DNA of 43,887 nt from Lachnospiraceae bacterium (lineage in GTDB: Bacteria; Bacillota; Clostridia; Lachnospirales; Lachnospiraceae). The notes beneath the pieces are model-generated. The model ran no database searches and was not told the DNA's origin. It saw only the letters and a program-made list of their open reading frames with translations. This document shows positions 1-8,147 of this stretch, one piece after another; the stretch's first letter is position 1; each line of letters opens with the position of its first letter. Position numbers and translations under genes: made by a program. The stretch lies in NCBI GenBank assembly GCA_017626325.1, contig JAGAIZ010000029.1, positions 1 to 43,887 of the forward strand, read 5' to 3'.

Positions 1-310
1 ACATATAAAAGCAATCATGTTTTAATAAAATTTAATAATCAAGAATTATCTACCGGATCATTCCAAATTATCCGGTAAATTGTTAAATACCTTTTTGCTA
101 CTACTAATCAACCATCAATAATCGGGAATTATCCTTTATTCCTGTGTTCTTATTATATCCATATTAAATCCATAATTCAATATATACTTCTATTATTTTT
201 CACACTTCTCTTTTGATATTGTATGGTCTGACATATACCGCTATATTCCAAGAATGCGGAAAAAGAAATAAGTGCATTATAAACCATTAAAATGGTCTAT
301 GGCTGCTCTA
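1..310. other. AT-rich intergenic stretch
   Basis: No gene was seen on either strand. The only structure is a short inverted repeat, TACCGGAT at 51-58 and ATCCGGTA at 70-77, with a 11-base loop and no T-run, so it is not a convincing terminator. The rest is low-complexity AT-rich sequence. Confidence 0.5.
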
Positions 311-345
311 AAGAAAAGACCTCGCAGATTCATTCCGCAAGGTCT
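311..345 (-). terminator. Rho-independent terminator
   Basis: On the minus strand AGACCTTGC and GCGAGGTCT form a 9-bp stem with one mismatch (317-325 with 337-345), followed directly by TTTTCTTT. It lies 15 bases after the stop of the nuclease gene at 360-1163 and should end that transcript. Confidence 0.7.
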
Positions 346-359
346 ATGTTGAACTTTTC

Positions 360-1163
360 TTAAAATCTTTTTAAAAGGAGTTGCCTGTCATCCTCCGAAA
401 TCTTCATCGCATTCATCGCCTGCTCTGCTGTCCATTTCATGGATTCCATCAATGCCTTGACATTGTTGAACATGGTATCGGCTCTCTCTTTTTTCCTCAT
501 ATCTTCAATCGCTTTACACATTTTCTGCTGACCTCCTTCCGTTTCCTTAAAATATCTGATCTGCCTTGCCAGTTCGGAATAGAACATATCGGCTGCCCTT
601 GTACTCCTGAAATCATGCATCAGCCGGCCAACCGGATCTTCGTCATTATGATAGGCTCCATTGACATATATTATATGGGAGCCATCATTAAACAGTCCAC
701 CCGACTCCCTTATCGTCCGCTCAATATGGTACATTGGCAGTCCCATTCCCATTGTATCATTTTCTGTAATAAAAATGACATAGGAATCGTGAAGTTCCTT
801 GAATTTCTGTTTTTCTTTCAGCATTCTGGTGTTCAGAGTGCTGCTATGGTATCTGGCCCGGTGTACATCTGCCCCTTCATCCTGTCTTTGGACCTCAACA
901 TCGTAGTTTTTACCCTCAGAGTCCTTTGCGAATATATCAAGGACTATTGACCGTCCGCCGATGATGGGATTTTTCTCTTCTTTTTGTGTGATGACTTCCA
1001 TAACCTCTATATCTCCCCGCTTCAGGAGAATATTGAGCAGAAGTTCTGTTGCCTCTTTATTCTCTTGGAACACCATCGTCATAAAATCATCATCTAAGAG
1101 CCGGAAACCTTCCAGTATCTGTAAATCTTCTTTGTTTATCTGTAATTCTCTGCTGTACTCCAT
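360..1163 (-). CDS. PD-(D/E)XK nuclease family transposase / Rpn-like protein
   Basis: A 267-residue protein of the PD-(D/E)XK transposase-like group that is widespread in Lachnospiraceae. The nuclease core is visible around residues 70-95: an aspartate in VLDIF (D76), then a strand ending in DVEVQRQ (E90, Q92). The C-terminal part is helical and charged, with a TAEQAMNAMKIS segment typical of the family. The start at 1163 is chosen over an upstream in-frame start at 1193 because AGAGGG lies 7 bases before it. It stands alone between two weak intergenic spaces and has its own terminator. Members are thought to be mobile-element or recombination nucleases; DNA cleavage here is inferred from the motif only. 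Confidence 0.85.
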   Translation of the reverse strand: MEYSRELQINKEDLQILEGFRLLDDDFMTMVFQENKEATELLLNILLKRGDIEVMEVITQKEEKNPIIGGRSIVLDIFAKDSEGKNYDVEVQRQDEGADVHRARYHSSTLNTRMLKEKQKFKELHDSYVIFITENDTMGMGLPMYHIERTIRESGGLFNDGSHIIYVNGAYHNDEDPVGRLMHDFRSTRAADMFYSELARQIRYFKETEGGQQKMCKAIEDMRKKERADTMFNNVKALMESMKWTAEQAMNAMKISEDDRQLLLKRF

Positions 1164-1389
1164 AATATTCCCTCTTAATAAGTATATTACCACAAAATCC
1201 TCTATGACTCAAGAAAACCATCGCGACAAGATAATGTTCCTGCACTCCATGGTTACTTTTCACACCCAATGTCAGTTAGTTAAGAACTTTGAAAATTGAA
1301 TAAAGTGTCATTCAAGAATGAATCTTGAAACAAATGGTGTGTATGATACCATTTACCCAGAAAGTTTTTGTTTTATTGCATGGCAAATA

Positions 1390-1412
1390 AGCAGGTATGA
1401 AAAATGCCTGCT
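1390..1412 (-). terminator. Possible terminator after the transposase remnant
   Basis: AGCAGGCAT and ATACCTGCT form a 9-bp stem (one G-T pair) with a 5-base loop, followed on the minus strand by TATTT. It lies 23 bases past the transposase stop. The T-tract is weak, so it could instead be part of the end of the insertion sequence. Confidence 0.4.
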
Positions 1413-1435
1413 ATGTGGTACAATGATTCTGTCAG

Positions 1436-2329
1436 TTAAAATCGATATGTAAAGCTGACTGGTACTTGGAATCTTTGCTGGCGGGCAAAGTTCCTGGAAG
1501 GTCTGACGGGAAGCGTGTGCTTTCTGATCAGGTCTTCCACGTCAGGTGGTTCTTCTCCTGAATGCAGCCGTAGAAAGTGACGACAGGTTTTGAAAGCAAT
1601 CGAAAAATCAACCTGATGGATATGCTTCCGTTTCTGCTCCTCAAATGTGACCTGACCTGTTATGTAAGAACAGAAATTAAAAAGTATGAGTCTCGCCCAT
1701 ATCTCATGAGTTATCATCTGCCTACTTTTTGAGTGGAAATTCACTGCAGCGATTGCGTGTTTCAGTGTGCAGAATGAAGTCTCAATGCCCCATCTGAGAC
1801 GGTATATTTCCTTGATTTCTGCCGCAGAAAATTCATTTTCAGGGAGGTTTGTTATGATGTTTTCATATGTGCCATTCCCGAGGGGGAAACGGATGACACG
1901 CAGGGATATTTCGTATTCCCCGTATCCTTCAGCCGGGAAATAGTCAAAAGCAACCTCTGGGCAGATATAACGATACTGATCTGCCGATTCCGGATACAAG
2001 TATTTCTTTTTTGAATGACTTCTTGTAAGATACCTTACTACCTGGATGTCAAATATTTCCTCTTTGGGGAGGTCGCTGCCAAGAAGCCGCTTCATCTTCA
2101 TGTCAGCTGCCCGAATAACAAAAAAGGCATCATTCTCAATGGCATGCGCAAAAACATTGTACGCATGGAATCCTCTGTCGGCAATGAATATGGGTGTTGT
2201 TCCACTGCAAGGAGTGTGTCTGTCAATGAGTTCGTATAATGCAGCAAACTCATTTCTTTTTCGCATGGGCTGGATGGCCGCATCCGTATAAACCTTATTG
2301 AGCAAGTCATACAAAGGAACGAGGTACAT
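1436..2329 (-). pseudogene. IS4-type DDE transposase, 5'-truncated remnant
   Basis: 297 residues of reading frame match the middle and C-terminal part of an IS4-family transposase. The second catalytic aspartate is in FIADRGFHAYNVF, and the YREK signature is complete in YRLRWGIETSFCTLK with the correct spacing Y-2-R-3-E-6-K. Family members are usually well over 400 residues and carry the first catalytic aspartate in a part missing here. Homology seems to begin at about LVPLYDLLNKVYTDA, directly at the junction (about 2330-2335) with the coding sequence of the upstream cluster gene. No clear terminal inverted repeats remain. The copy should be inactive. The open frame has no stop, so the loss is not very old or the frame is by chance kept. 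Confidence 0.85.
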
Positions 2330-2606
2330 TGGAAGTAATAATCCCTTTTCTGTCCGGGGACACTTCCGATGTGTAGCTTTTCATCAATCTGTTAAATCCT
2401 TCGGATTTGTTTTGGAACTGCCCTTTTGCAAAATCCTCATAAGCCTGTTCCCTGATCTGCTTCCGGTATTCTTCATCACTGACACCGCTTTTCTTTTTAG
2501 AGAAAACATATTTGTCATTGAAGTCCGGCAGATGGATGCCGCCTATACTGCCTGTTCCAGAAAAGAACCTTTGGTGTAATGAACCATTGGACGAATTAAC
2601 CTGCAT
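2307..2606 (-). pseudogene. Uncharacterised cluster protein, 3'-truncated by the IS4 remnant
   Basis: The frame starts at an ATG that overlaps the stop of the preceding gene (TAATG), so it was translationally coupled to it. The first ~92 residues (LPDFNDKYVFSKK..., VSDEEYRKQIREQAYEDFAKG..., SPDRKGII) look like a genuine protein with charged helices. The last seven residues run into transposase sequence read in another frame and then stop. The lost 3' part is not found further down the minus strand. It is the last member of the operon that begins with the two-component system at 7317. I do not know its function; similar small proteins accompany DUF6033-type proteins in Lachnospiraceae. Confidence 0.65.
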
Positions 2607-3277
2607 TATTCCACCCTCTCCTGTAAATTTCCTAATATGTTTAATATTTGATATATCTGGCTATTGCCAAACATATAACTTTGCAAGACAAGCGGTTTCT
2701 CCGCCTGTCTGTTTTCCCGGTACAGTTTCATATAGGCATCCTTCGCCTGATAAAAGCTGTCCTCCAATTCTTCCATGTCTTTTGTTGGTATTTCAGGAAT
2801 ATTCCCCTGAAATACCTGCCCTTGTGCTGCTATCCTGGCACAGGACTTCTGCCATGCCACTTCCTGCTCATATTGCATATCCAGCCACTCTATCTCATCT
2901 TCTTTTGTCAGCGGCGTCCCATCTACCTTATAATACTGTTCATTTTCATGGCGCTGTTCAATTTCAGAATACAGCCTTGCATAACTCAGCCCACAGGCAT
3001 TCACAACATCCGAATAACCATACTGTCCTTTCTCTTCCCTGACTTCCTTTAATATTCCAGCTCTCATATCGCTGAGTGATGCCACCGACTGCACCACCGT
3101 ATGCTTAATTTTATCCATTAAGATTTCCCTGTTTTTCGATAATTGGGAAACTTCTAATGAATCTCTATCAAATACTTTCTGGTCTTCATTTTGACTTCCC
3201 TGAGATTTCAAATACTCTCTATTAAGTTTAAAATCATCCTGTAAATGAACACGATAATCTGAAATACTAATTGACAT
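2606..3277 (-). CDS. Uncharacterised cluster protein (223 aa)
   Basis: A soluble, acidic, mostly helical protein with no signal peptide or membrane segment. It opens with MSISISDYRVHLQDDFKLN, much like the MSISGVGQNYY start of the DUF6033-like protein four genes upstream, which suggests a shared N-terminal signal or fold. The middle (QYGYSDVVNACGLSYARLYSEIEQRHENEQYY) and the C-terminal heptad-like helices suggest coiled-coil or protein-protein contacts. The start is supported by TAGGAG 9 bases upstream, and the next gene starts within its stop codon. I do not recognise a characterised family. Context: third to fourth gene of the operon behind the LytTR system. Confidence 0.7.
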   Translation of the reverse strand: MSISISDYRVHLQDDFKLNREYLKSQGSQNEDQKVFDRDSLEVSQLSKNREILMDKIKHTVVQSVASLSDMRAGILKEVREEKGQYGYSDVVNACGLSYARLYSEIEQRHENEQYYKVDGTPLTKEDEIEWLDMQYEQEVAWQKSCARIAAQGQVFQGNIPEIPTKDMEELEDSFYQAKDAYMKLYRENRQAEKPLVLQSYMFGNSQIYQILNILGNLQERVE

Positions 3278-3430
3278 ACATTTTTCTCCTATTTAAAATA
3301 TCCGCCCAAATGGTAAAATGCCATCTATACTATCCGTCCTAATACTTAGTCCCTCTCCCATTCAGAGCCCCCTGCACCCTATTCCGCAGATGCAAAGATT
3401 TATACGTCTCTGTGGAATAAGATGTAAAGA

Positions 3431-4099
3431 TTATATTTGTATATCCAATGAACCGCCCGATTTCTTCAAGGTCGATTCCACTGATTTCCTCGTAATACCG
3501 TCCAATGCTCCGGATTTAATGGGCTTTCCGATTTCCCACTTGGGATCAGCTTTCCTTGCAGCATCCAAAAATGCCTGCCTATATGCACGTTCATACTGCT
3601 GCATAGTATATCCCGCTGCTAATCGTTCTTTTTTCTGTACCTTGCGATACATATTTGTATATACATCTGAGCGTTTTGTCGTATCTCCATTTAGGACGCC
3701 ATTTTCCTACAGAAATTCCTTTTTCGTTTGTTCAAACATTTCATCTTTGCTGCTTTCTGGAATGGAAATAATACGTTTTTGACTACTTGCATTTTCATCT
3801 GTCAGCAAAAGACCTGCTAATCCTGTCGTTGGATCAATGTAATCTCCATCTTTGTCGTAACTTTTCATCAAATTTTTAATACTCTGGATATTTGTGTACA
3901 TCGCCCCATTTGCATTTGACATCATCTGCTTTATTGCAGCCTTATATTGGGCGCTGTTTGTATCAATACCCGCTGCCTTTAACTGCGACTGTATAGAACT
4001 GCTGTTTAACTGTGACAGCCGGAAACTGCCAGTCGGATTCGTCTTTGGCGTTCCAAACATACTCTGAAATAAAAAACCATAATCTGTAATTTTAGACAT
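3431..4099 (-). pseudogene. DUF3879-like protein interrupted by an in-frame TAG
   Basis: The frame opens with MSKITDYGFLFQSMFG behind a good AGGAGG and runs 130 codons to KKEFL. A TAG at 3707-3709 follows, and the same frame continues without another stop for 91 codons: ENGVLNGDTTKRSDVYTNMYRKVQ, then RLAAGYTMQQYERAYRQAFLDAARKADP. The continuation reads as the natural C-terminal half of the same protein, so one CAG-to-TAG change (Gln to stop) is the simplest explanation. From memory the whole resembles the DUF3879 family (about 220 residues), function unknown. Without suppression only the first 130 residues would be made. A restart at the ATG at 3652 has no obvious ribosome binding site. Confidence 0.75.
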
Positions 4100-4131
4100 A
4101 TCTCATACCTCCTTGTATGATTGACCATTTA

Positions 4132-4437
4132 CTAATCCTGCCATTTTAGACAGTCCACTGTCCCTAAAATCCTGTACTCTGCTATGTTGAACTGATAATA
4201 GTCCGCATCGTCCACATCCGACAATCTCCCCTGCAGATATCCGTCCGGCTTGTTGATAAGCGAAGTCAGGTCAAGCGCCCTCCCAAAGCTGTCCACGCCT
4301 TCAGCTTTATTACTCTTTCAGTAATAGTCATTGGAAACTTTTTCATTTTCCTTGATAACTTTATTGAAATTCTGCTTCACGGCAAATTTCTTCGGATTCC
4401 AATGGATTACTTGGTTTGATAATGATACACCATTCAT
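4132..4437 (-). pseudogene. Decayed cluster gene remnant with in-frame TGA
   Basis: An ATG at 4437 lies 4 bases after the stop of the DUF6033-like gene, with GAGGTA upstream. The frame gives 39 residues (MNGVSLSNQVIHWNPKKF...KVSNDYY), a TGA at 4318-4320, and then 61 more codons in the same frame before a TAG at 4132. The second part (FGRALDLTSLINKPDGYLQG..., DVDDADYYQFNIAEYRI) has the look of a pre-peptidase C-terminal-like beta domain (DADYYQF), after which the sequence degrades. This is inference from a short motif. The gene would have been the second cluster member after the kinase. Confidence 0.55.
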
Positions 4438-4441
4438 TACA

Positions 4442-5125
4442 CTATACCTCACTGCCTGTCGCGGTTTCCGTCATAACATTTGCGTCATAAGCATTGGAGG
4501 CCATCGCCATCTGCCTCTTACTGCTCCATGCCTTTATCAGCCTGCTCCTCTCCAATTCCTGCTTTGCAATCTTTTCTTCCAACGCCTCCTGCTGAAATTC
4601 CTTCATCTGCGCCCGCTTTTCCAAATATTCTTCCAGCAGTTCCTTCTGCCTTGCCTTTTTCTGCCGTCCGGCATCAGTTCCCTTTGCGGAGGAACTCCCG
4701 GAATAACCGTCATTCTCCTTCATTCCCTGCGTATAGCCGTAACATTTCTCATATGTGTCATCTATATGGGTATACGCAACCACCGGGATATTTCCCCCGA
4801 AATCAACAGCCTTGTTCTTCGCCAGCGCATCCAGAATCTTCTTCTCGTATTCCGGGTCTGACTGCATCCTCTTATATGCTGATTCTGTTATATCAATTGT
4901 CCAATTCATGCCTCTCTGTGAAGGGTGGGTATACAAGCCACTCATCTTTTCATTAAAATACTCCTTGTATTCCTCCAAAGTCATATCTTCCAGGGACACT
5001 GAACTTTTCTCTGTGACCTTGCCAGCAAAGCCGTCTGTTTTTTCCGTGCTGTTCACATTTTTGGTATTTTTCGTTGTTGCCACATTGTTGTGATAATAAT
5101 TCTGACCTACTCCACTAATGCTCAT
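4442..5125 (-). CDS. DUF6033-like protein
   Basis: 227 residues, soluble, without signal peptide. It begins MSISGVGQNYYHNN, followed by a Thr/Asn/Lys-rich linker (about residues 15-45), then a conserved core: YKEYFNEKMSGLYTHPSQRGMNWTIDITESAYKRMQSDPEYEKKILDAL, GGNIPVVAYTHIDDTYEKCYGYTQG. A long charged helix follows (KKARQKELLEEYLEKRAQMKEFQQEALEEKIAKQELERSR), probably a coiled coil. The layout resembles the DUF6033 family of Lachnospiraceae; no function is known to me. It starts 57 bases after the kinase stop behind a GGAGG, so it is likely co-transcribed with the two-component genes and possibly controlled by them. Confidence 0.75.
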   Translation of the reverse strand: MSISGVGQNYYHNNVATTKNTKNVNSTEKTDGFAGKVTEKSSVSLEDMTLEEYKEYFNEKMSGLYTHPSQRGMNWTIDITESAYKRMQSDPEYEKKILDALAKNKAVDFGGNIPVVAYTHIDDTYEKCYGYTQGMKENDGYSGSSSAKGTDAGRQKKARQKELLEEYLEKRAQMKEFQQEALEEKIAKQELERSRLIKAWSSKRQMAMASNAYDANVMTETATGSEV

Positions 5126-5182
5126 TTCTCAATATCCTCCATTTTGATAGATTTTTTATTTCGCTGATAGCGCAAACTCAAT

Positions 5183-6589
5183 TTATTTAGTTTTCACTTC
5201 CCCCTGCTGTAACATGACTGTCACATGGAAAACCTCCCCTTTCACCTTTATATTCACCCTTCCAAAATACCTCTCAGCTATGTCCCGTACATTTTCAAGG
5301 CCAATCCCATGTTCCGTGACGATATCCGGCAGAATACTCTGTTTTGTTGTAATCGGGAGTGAACCGTTCTTCTTCACAGGAACAACCCCATCAAAGCTGT
5401 TTTCCACGTCAAGCAACAGGAACTGCTTCTTCCGCTTTAAAGAAAGACGAATAAAGCCTTTCCCCACTTCCAGTTTTTCACAGGCTTCTATGGCATTGTC
5501 CAGAAGGTTGTTCAGTATGATTCCCATATCAAACACAGGGATTTCCCCTCCATACTGAAAATCTGAATCAAACCGGATTCCCGCTTTCTCCGCCCTGCGG
5601 CATTTATCGTTGATGATGACATCCGTGACCGCATTACCTGTCACATACTTATATTCCAGCTCCTGCATGGTCTCATCCATCCGCCGTACATAGTCCTCTA
5701 TCTCCCCATATTCCCCGGCTCCTGCCAGCCCTTTGATGTTCGCCATATGGTTCTTCATCTCATGGCGCACTTTGCGGATGCTTCCATAAAAATTCTCCGC
5801 TTCCTCCAGTCGCTTTTTCATGGCCTTGACCTGCTGTTCCTCCACGAAATGTTTCTGCCTTTCGGAAAGCAGGACGCGGTACCTCTGCCAAAAATAAATC
5901 AGCGCGGCTTCTCCCATAAATATAAGAACTGCAATCAGCGGCATCTTCCATAACAAATCTGGTTTCTCATCAAACAGAATGAAAAAACTGTCATCTATCT
6001 TTACAGTACTCAGCTCAATGATAATTTTTGTAGTCATACTCCCCACAAAATTAAGTACAGAAAGCAGAATAATGTCCTGCCATGCCATTACGGCTTCCCC
6101 TTTTATGAGCCTGTGAAAAATAACGGTCATTGTCACAAATAATGCGGTATAAAAGAAAGCGAATACAGTCTGCCCAACTGCCATACAGTGGTACACCTGC
6201 TGCATATAGTTTTCCTGTAATGCATCAAGTTCTTTCATCATCACATTTGTTACTTCCACATAGATACTGTTTGCAATCAAAAAACTCAGGCTATGGAGAT
6301 TATAAAATGCAAGCATTACAAAAACCGCTTTGCCAATATTTTTTTTATAATGTGCTACGCTATATCCCAATACAGCAAAAGCCGATATAGCATACCTTAC
6401 CCAAGCAGTACATGGCAGAAACCCTATCCCTACATTTACAAGAATAAACAGAACTGCGGCAATGCCATCCTTTTTTCCTTTTTTCACGCTGAAAACTGAT
6501 GTCCATAAAACAAGGAACATTATGGCTTGTATGATGATCTTCCATATATCCAAGATGCTATTCACTATTTCAAACGCTGACTGGCTCAT
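5183..6589 (-). CDS. Membrane sensor histidine kinase, GHKL domain (AgrC-like)
   Basis: 468 residues. The N-terminal ~235 residues contain about six or seven hydrophobic segments (for example 15-35, 43-60, 65-80, 86-108, 140-160, 170-190, 215-235). A linker helix follows, then the catalytic part: phosphoacceptor H276 in VRHEMKNHMANIKGL, the N-box around NNLLDNAIEAC (360-370), and a G-box HGIGLENV near the end. This is the HPK10 pattern of AgrC-type kinases that sense peptides or membrane signals. It overlaps the response regulator by ATGA (6586-6589) and has its own GGAGGAAAG site, so the pair is one system. No agrB or agrD-like peptide gene is nearby, so the signal is unknown. Confidence 0.93.
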   Translation of the reverse strand: MSQSAFEIVNSILDIWKIIIQAIMFLVLWTSVFSVKKGKKDGIAAVLFILVNVGIGFLPCTAWVRYAISAFAVLGYSVAHYKKNIGKAVFVMLAFYNLHSLSFLIANSIYVEVTNVMMKELDALQENYMQQVYHCMAVGQTVFAFFYTALFVTMTVIFHRLIKGEAVMAWQDIILLSVLNFVGSMTTKIIIELSTVKIDDSFFILFDEKPDLLWKMPLIAVLIFMGEAALIYFWQRYRVLLSERQKHFVEEQQVKAMKKRLEEAENFYGSIRKVRHEMKNHMANIKGLAGAGEYGEIEDYVRRMDETMQELEYKYVTGNAVTDVIINDKCRRAEKAGIRFDSDFQYGGEIPVFDMGIILNNLLDNAIEACEKLEVGKGFIRLSLKRKKQFLLLDVENSFDGVVPVKKNGSLPITTKQSILPDIVTEHGIGLENVRDIAERYFGRVNIKVKGEVFHVTVMLQQGEVKTK

Positions 6590-7317
6590 AGGCTTTCCTC
6601 CGAAATGTAATCCATGTATGCCTGCACAAAGCCGTCATACTTATACCTTGAAAGCAGCAGCTTATCTCCATTCGCCATCCTTACCTCCGTCCTGTCATAC
6701 CCCTCCACATGGAAAAGGTTGATAAGATATCCCCGGTGGATGCGGTAAAACTGTCCTGCCAGTTCCTCCTCCAAGTCCCCGATCTTCGCATAATATTCTA
6801 TATTTCCGCTTTTCAGGTACAGGACGATATTGTGATTCCGGCTTTCAATGTAATAAATGTCATTGAGCGGTATGGCCTTTCCCTCGCCGCCATACTGGAC
6901 CACAAGTTTTTTCTTCCGCTGCTCTGCCTCCGATACGATCTGCCCCACCGCCCGGCAAAACACCTCTGCAAATTTCTGTTCGTCCACGGGCTTTACCAGA
7001 TACTGGAACGCCCCTACGTCAAAGGCATCATAAACGTATTTTTCATATCCTGTAACAAAAATGATGATGGGCTGTTTCTGCGCCTCCATGCCCCGGATAT
7101 GCCTTGCCAGCCCCATGCCGTCCATGCCTGTGCCGGAGCCGCCCATCTCTATATCCAGAAATATTAGGTCATGCTCTTTACCATCTGATAAGTACGCATC
7201 AGTAGAGGCATATTCCGTAATACTGCATTCCCTGCCCTGCTTTTTAATAAGTGATACAAGATAAGACCTTATGTTTTTTTCATCATCACACACCGCAACT
7301 TTTACCGTATCTGCCAC
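6586..7317 (-). CDS. LytTR-family response regulator
   Basis: 243 residues: receiver domain about 1-125 with acidic pocket D11-D12, phosphoacceptor D55 in LIFLDIEM and K109 in LVKPVD; LytTR DNA-binding domain about 140-240 (KAIPLNDIYYIESRNHNIVLYLKSG...RIHRGYLINLFHVEGYDR). It should be phosphorylated by the kinase encoded immediately downstream and bind paired direct repeats in promoters. The start is a GTG (7317) that overlaps the best Shine-Dalgarno-like run (GGAGGTG), so the exact start is unsure; a stop codon four codons upstream (TGA AGA CTG GAG GTG) excludes a much longer form. First gene of the presumed operon reaching to 2307. Confidence 0.92.
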   Translation of the reverse strand: MADTVKVAVCDDEKNIRSYLVSLIKKQGRECSITEYASTDAYLSDGKEHDLIFLDIEMGGSGTGMDGMGLARHIRGMEAQKQPIIIFVTGYEKYVYDAFDVGAFQYLVKPVDEQKFAEVFCRAVGQIVSEAEQRKKKLVVQYGGEGKAIPLNDIYYIESRNHNIVLYLKSGNIEYYAKIGDLEEELAGQFYRIHRGYLINLFHVEGYDRTEVRMANGDKLLLSRYKYDGFVQAYMDYISEESL

Positions 7318-7545
7318 CTCCAGTCTTCAACTAACTTATCGGAAAAAGAAGGACGATTTCTAACGTCTACTTCGTGAATGGTTAATCTGGCTACGTGAAT
7401 CGCAGATTTTACTATTTTTGATAATATAGTCTGCCTATCCCGCCACTTGCATATTACCTCTAAGTTCCCAACTTTCCAAGTAATTTCCGTTATCATGCCG
7501 CCCGGCCTGCCTGGCAGAAAGGCAACGTCTTCGCCTTATGCTGAC

Positions 7546-7585
7546 AGACCGCCGCATATGGTAGTGAGCCATAGTGCGGCGGTCT
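7546..7585. repeat. Long perfect-stem inverted repeat in the 7318-7655 gap
   Basis: AGACCGCCGCA (7546-7556) pairs perfectly with TGCGGCGGTCT (7575-7585), and ATGG/CCAT extend the stem inside. Neither strand has a T-run next to it, so it is at best an imperfect bidirectional terminator between the lipoprotein operon and the two-component operon. Nothing else was recognised in the 338-base gap; a 64-codon open frame at 7302-7496 overlaps the regulator gene and has no support. Confidence 0.6.
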
Positions 7586-7655
7586 TGCATAGTTTCCTAT
7601 CCTGATTTAATAAACAATTCCAAATCACAGGCTCCATTTTTACATCTTGTACCCA

Positions 7656-8147
7656 TTACTCATCAAACTCAGCCAACGACAAAATGAAATTTATATCTTC
7701 ATCTGATACAGTAACATAAAATGTCAAAAACTCTTCGGGAACATATCCCTCCTTTATTGTTTCCGGGGCAATCTGTTCTTTTATGATATTTGAATCTTCA
7801 TATACCGTCAGTTCCATCAATTTTTCTAAACTTCCATCATTATAGGCCGCCACTGATGTCTTGTATAAAACAATTGTGCATAATACGTTAAGATCTTCCA
7901 TTTTACTCTCCAGCGCGTCCATCTCCGCATCTGTATCAGACGGAATGTCCGTATAATTTAAATCATTAAACTGGCTGAGAATTTTCTCATCCAAAATAGT
8001 ATCTATCAAATGCCCATCACTTGAATATATTTCTATCTGTGAAAGCCCCTGTAAATCTTTTCCTCTGTCACTCTGGTCTACACCACAGCCAGCCAAGCCC
8101 ATGGCGGTCAGAATACCCATCAGTATAAATAAAATTATATTCTTCAT
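7656..8147 (-). CDS. Putative lipoprotein (163 aa)
   Basis: A clear lipoprotein signal: MKNIILFILMGILTAMGLAGC with lipobox LAGC and the modified cysteine at position 21. The mature part is acidic (QIEIYSSDGHLIDTILDEKILSQFNDLNYTDIPSD...) and ends ITFILSLAEFDE-like with repeated Asp/Glu. It should be anchored on the outer face of the membrane. It overlaps the upstream XRE membrane regulator by ATGA (8144-8147), so the two are translated together and the lipoprotein may be a sensory or immunity partner; that is inference. No named family recognised. Confidence 0.8.
   Translation of the reverse strand: MKNIILFILMGILTAMGLAGCGVDQSDRGKDLQGLSQIEIYSSDGHLIDTILDEKILSQFNDLNYTDIPSDTDAEMDALESKMEDLNVLCTIVLYKTSVAAYNDGSLEKLMELTVYEDSNIIKEQIAPETIKEGYVPEEFLTFYVTVSDEDINFILSLAEFDE

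Noticed and set aside
3707-3709. Stop-codon reassignment (TAG or TGA read as amino acid)
   Set aside because: The intact core genes here end normally at TAA, TAG or TGA, and only three frames show internal stops, so mutation is simpler.
7302-7496. 64-codon minus frame upstream of the response regulator
   Set aside because: It overlaps the regulator start in another frame, has no ribosome site and no protein-like composition.
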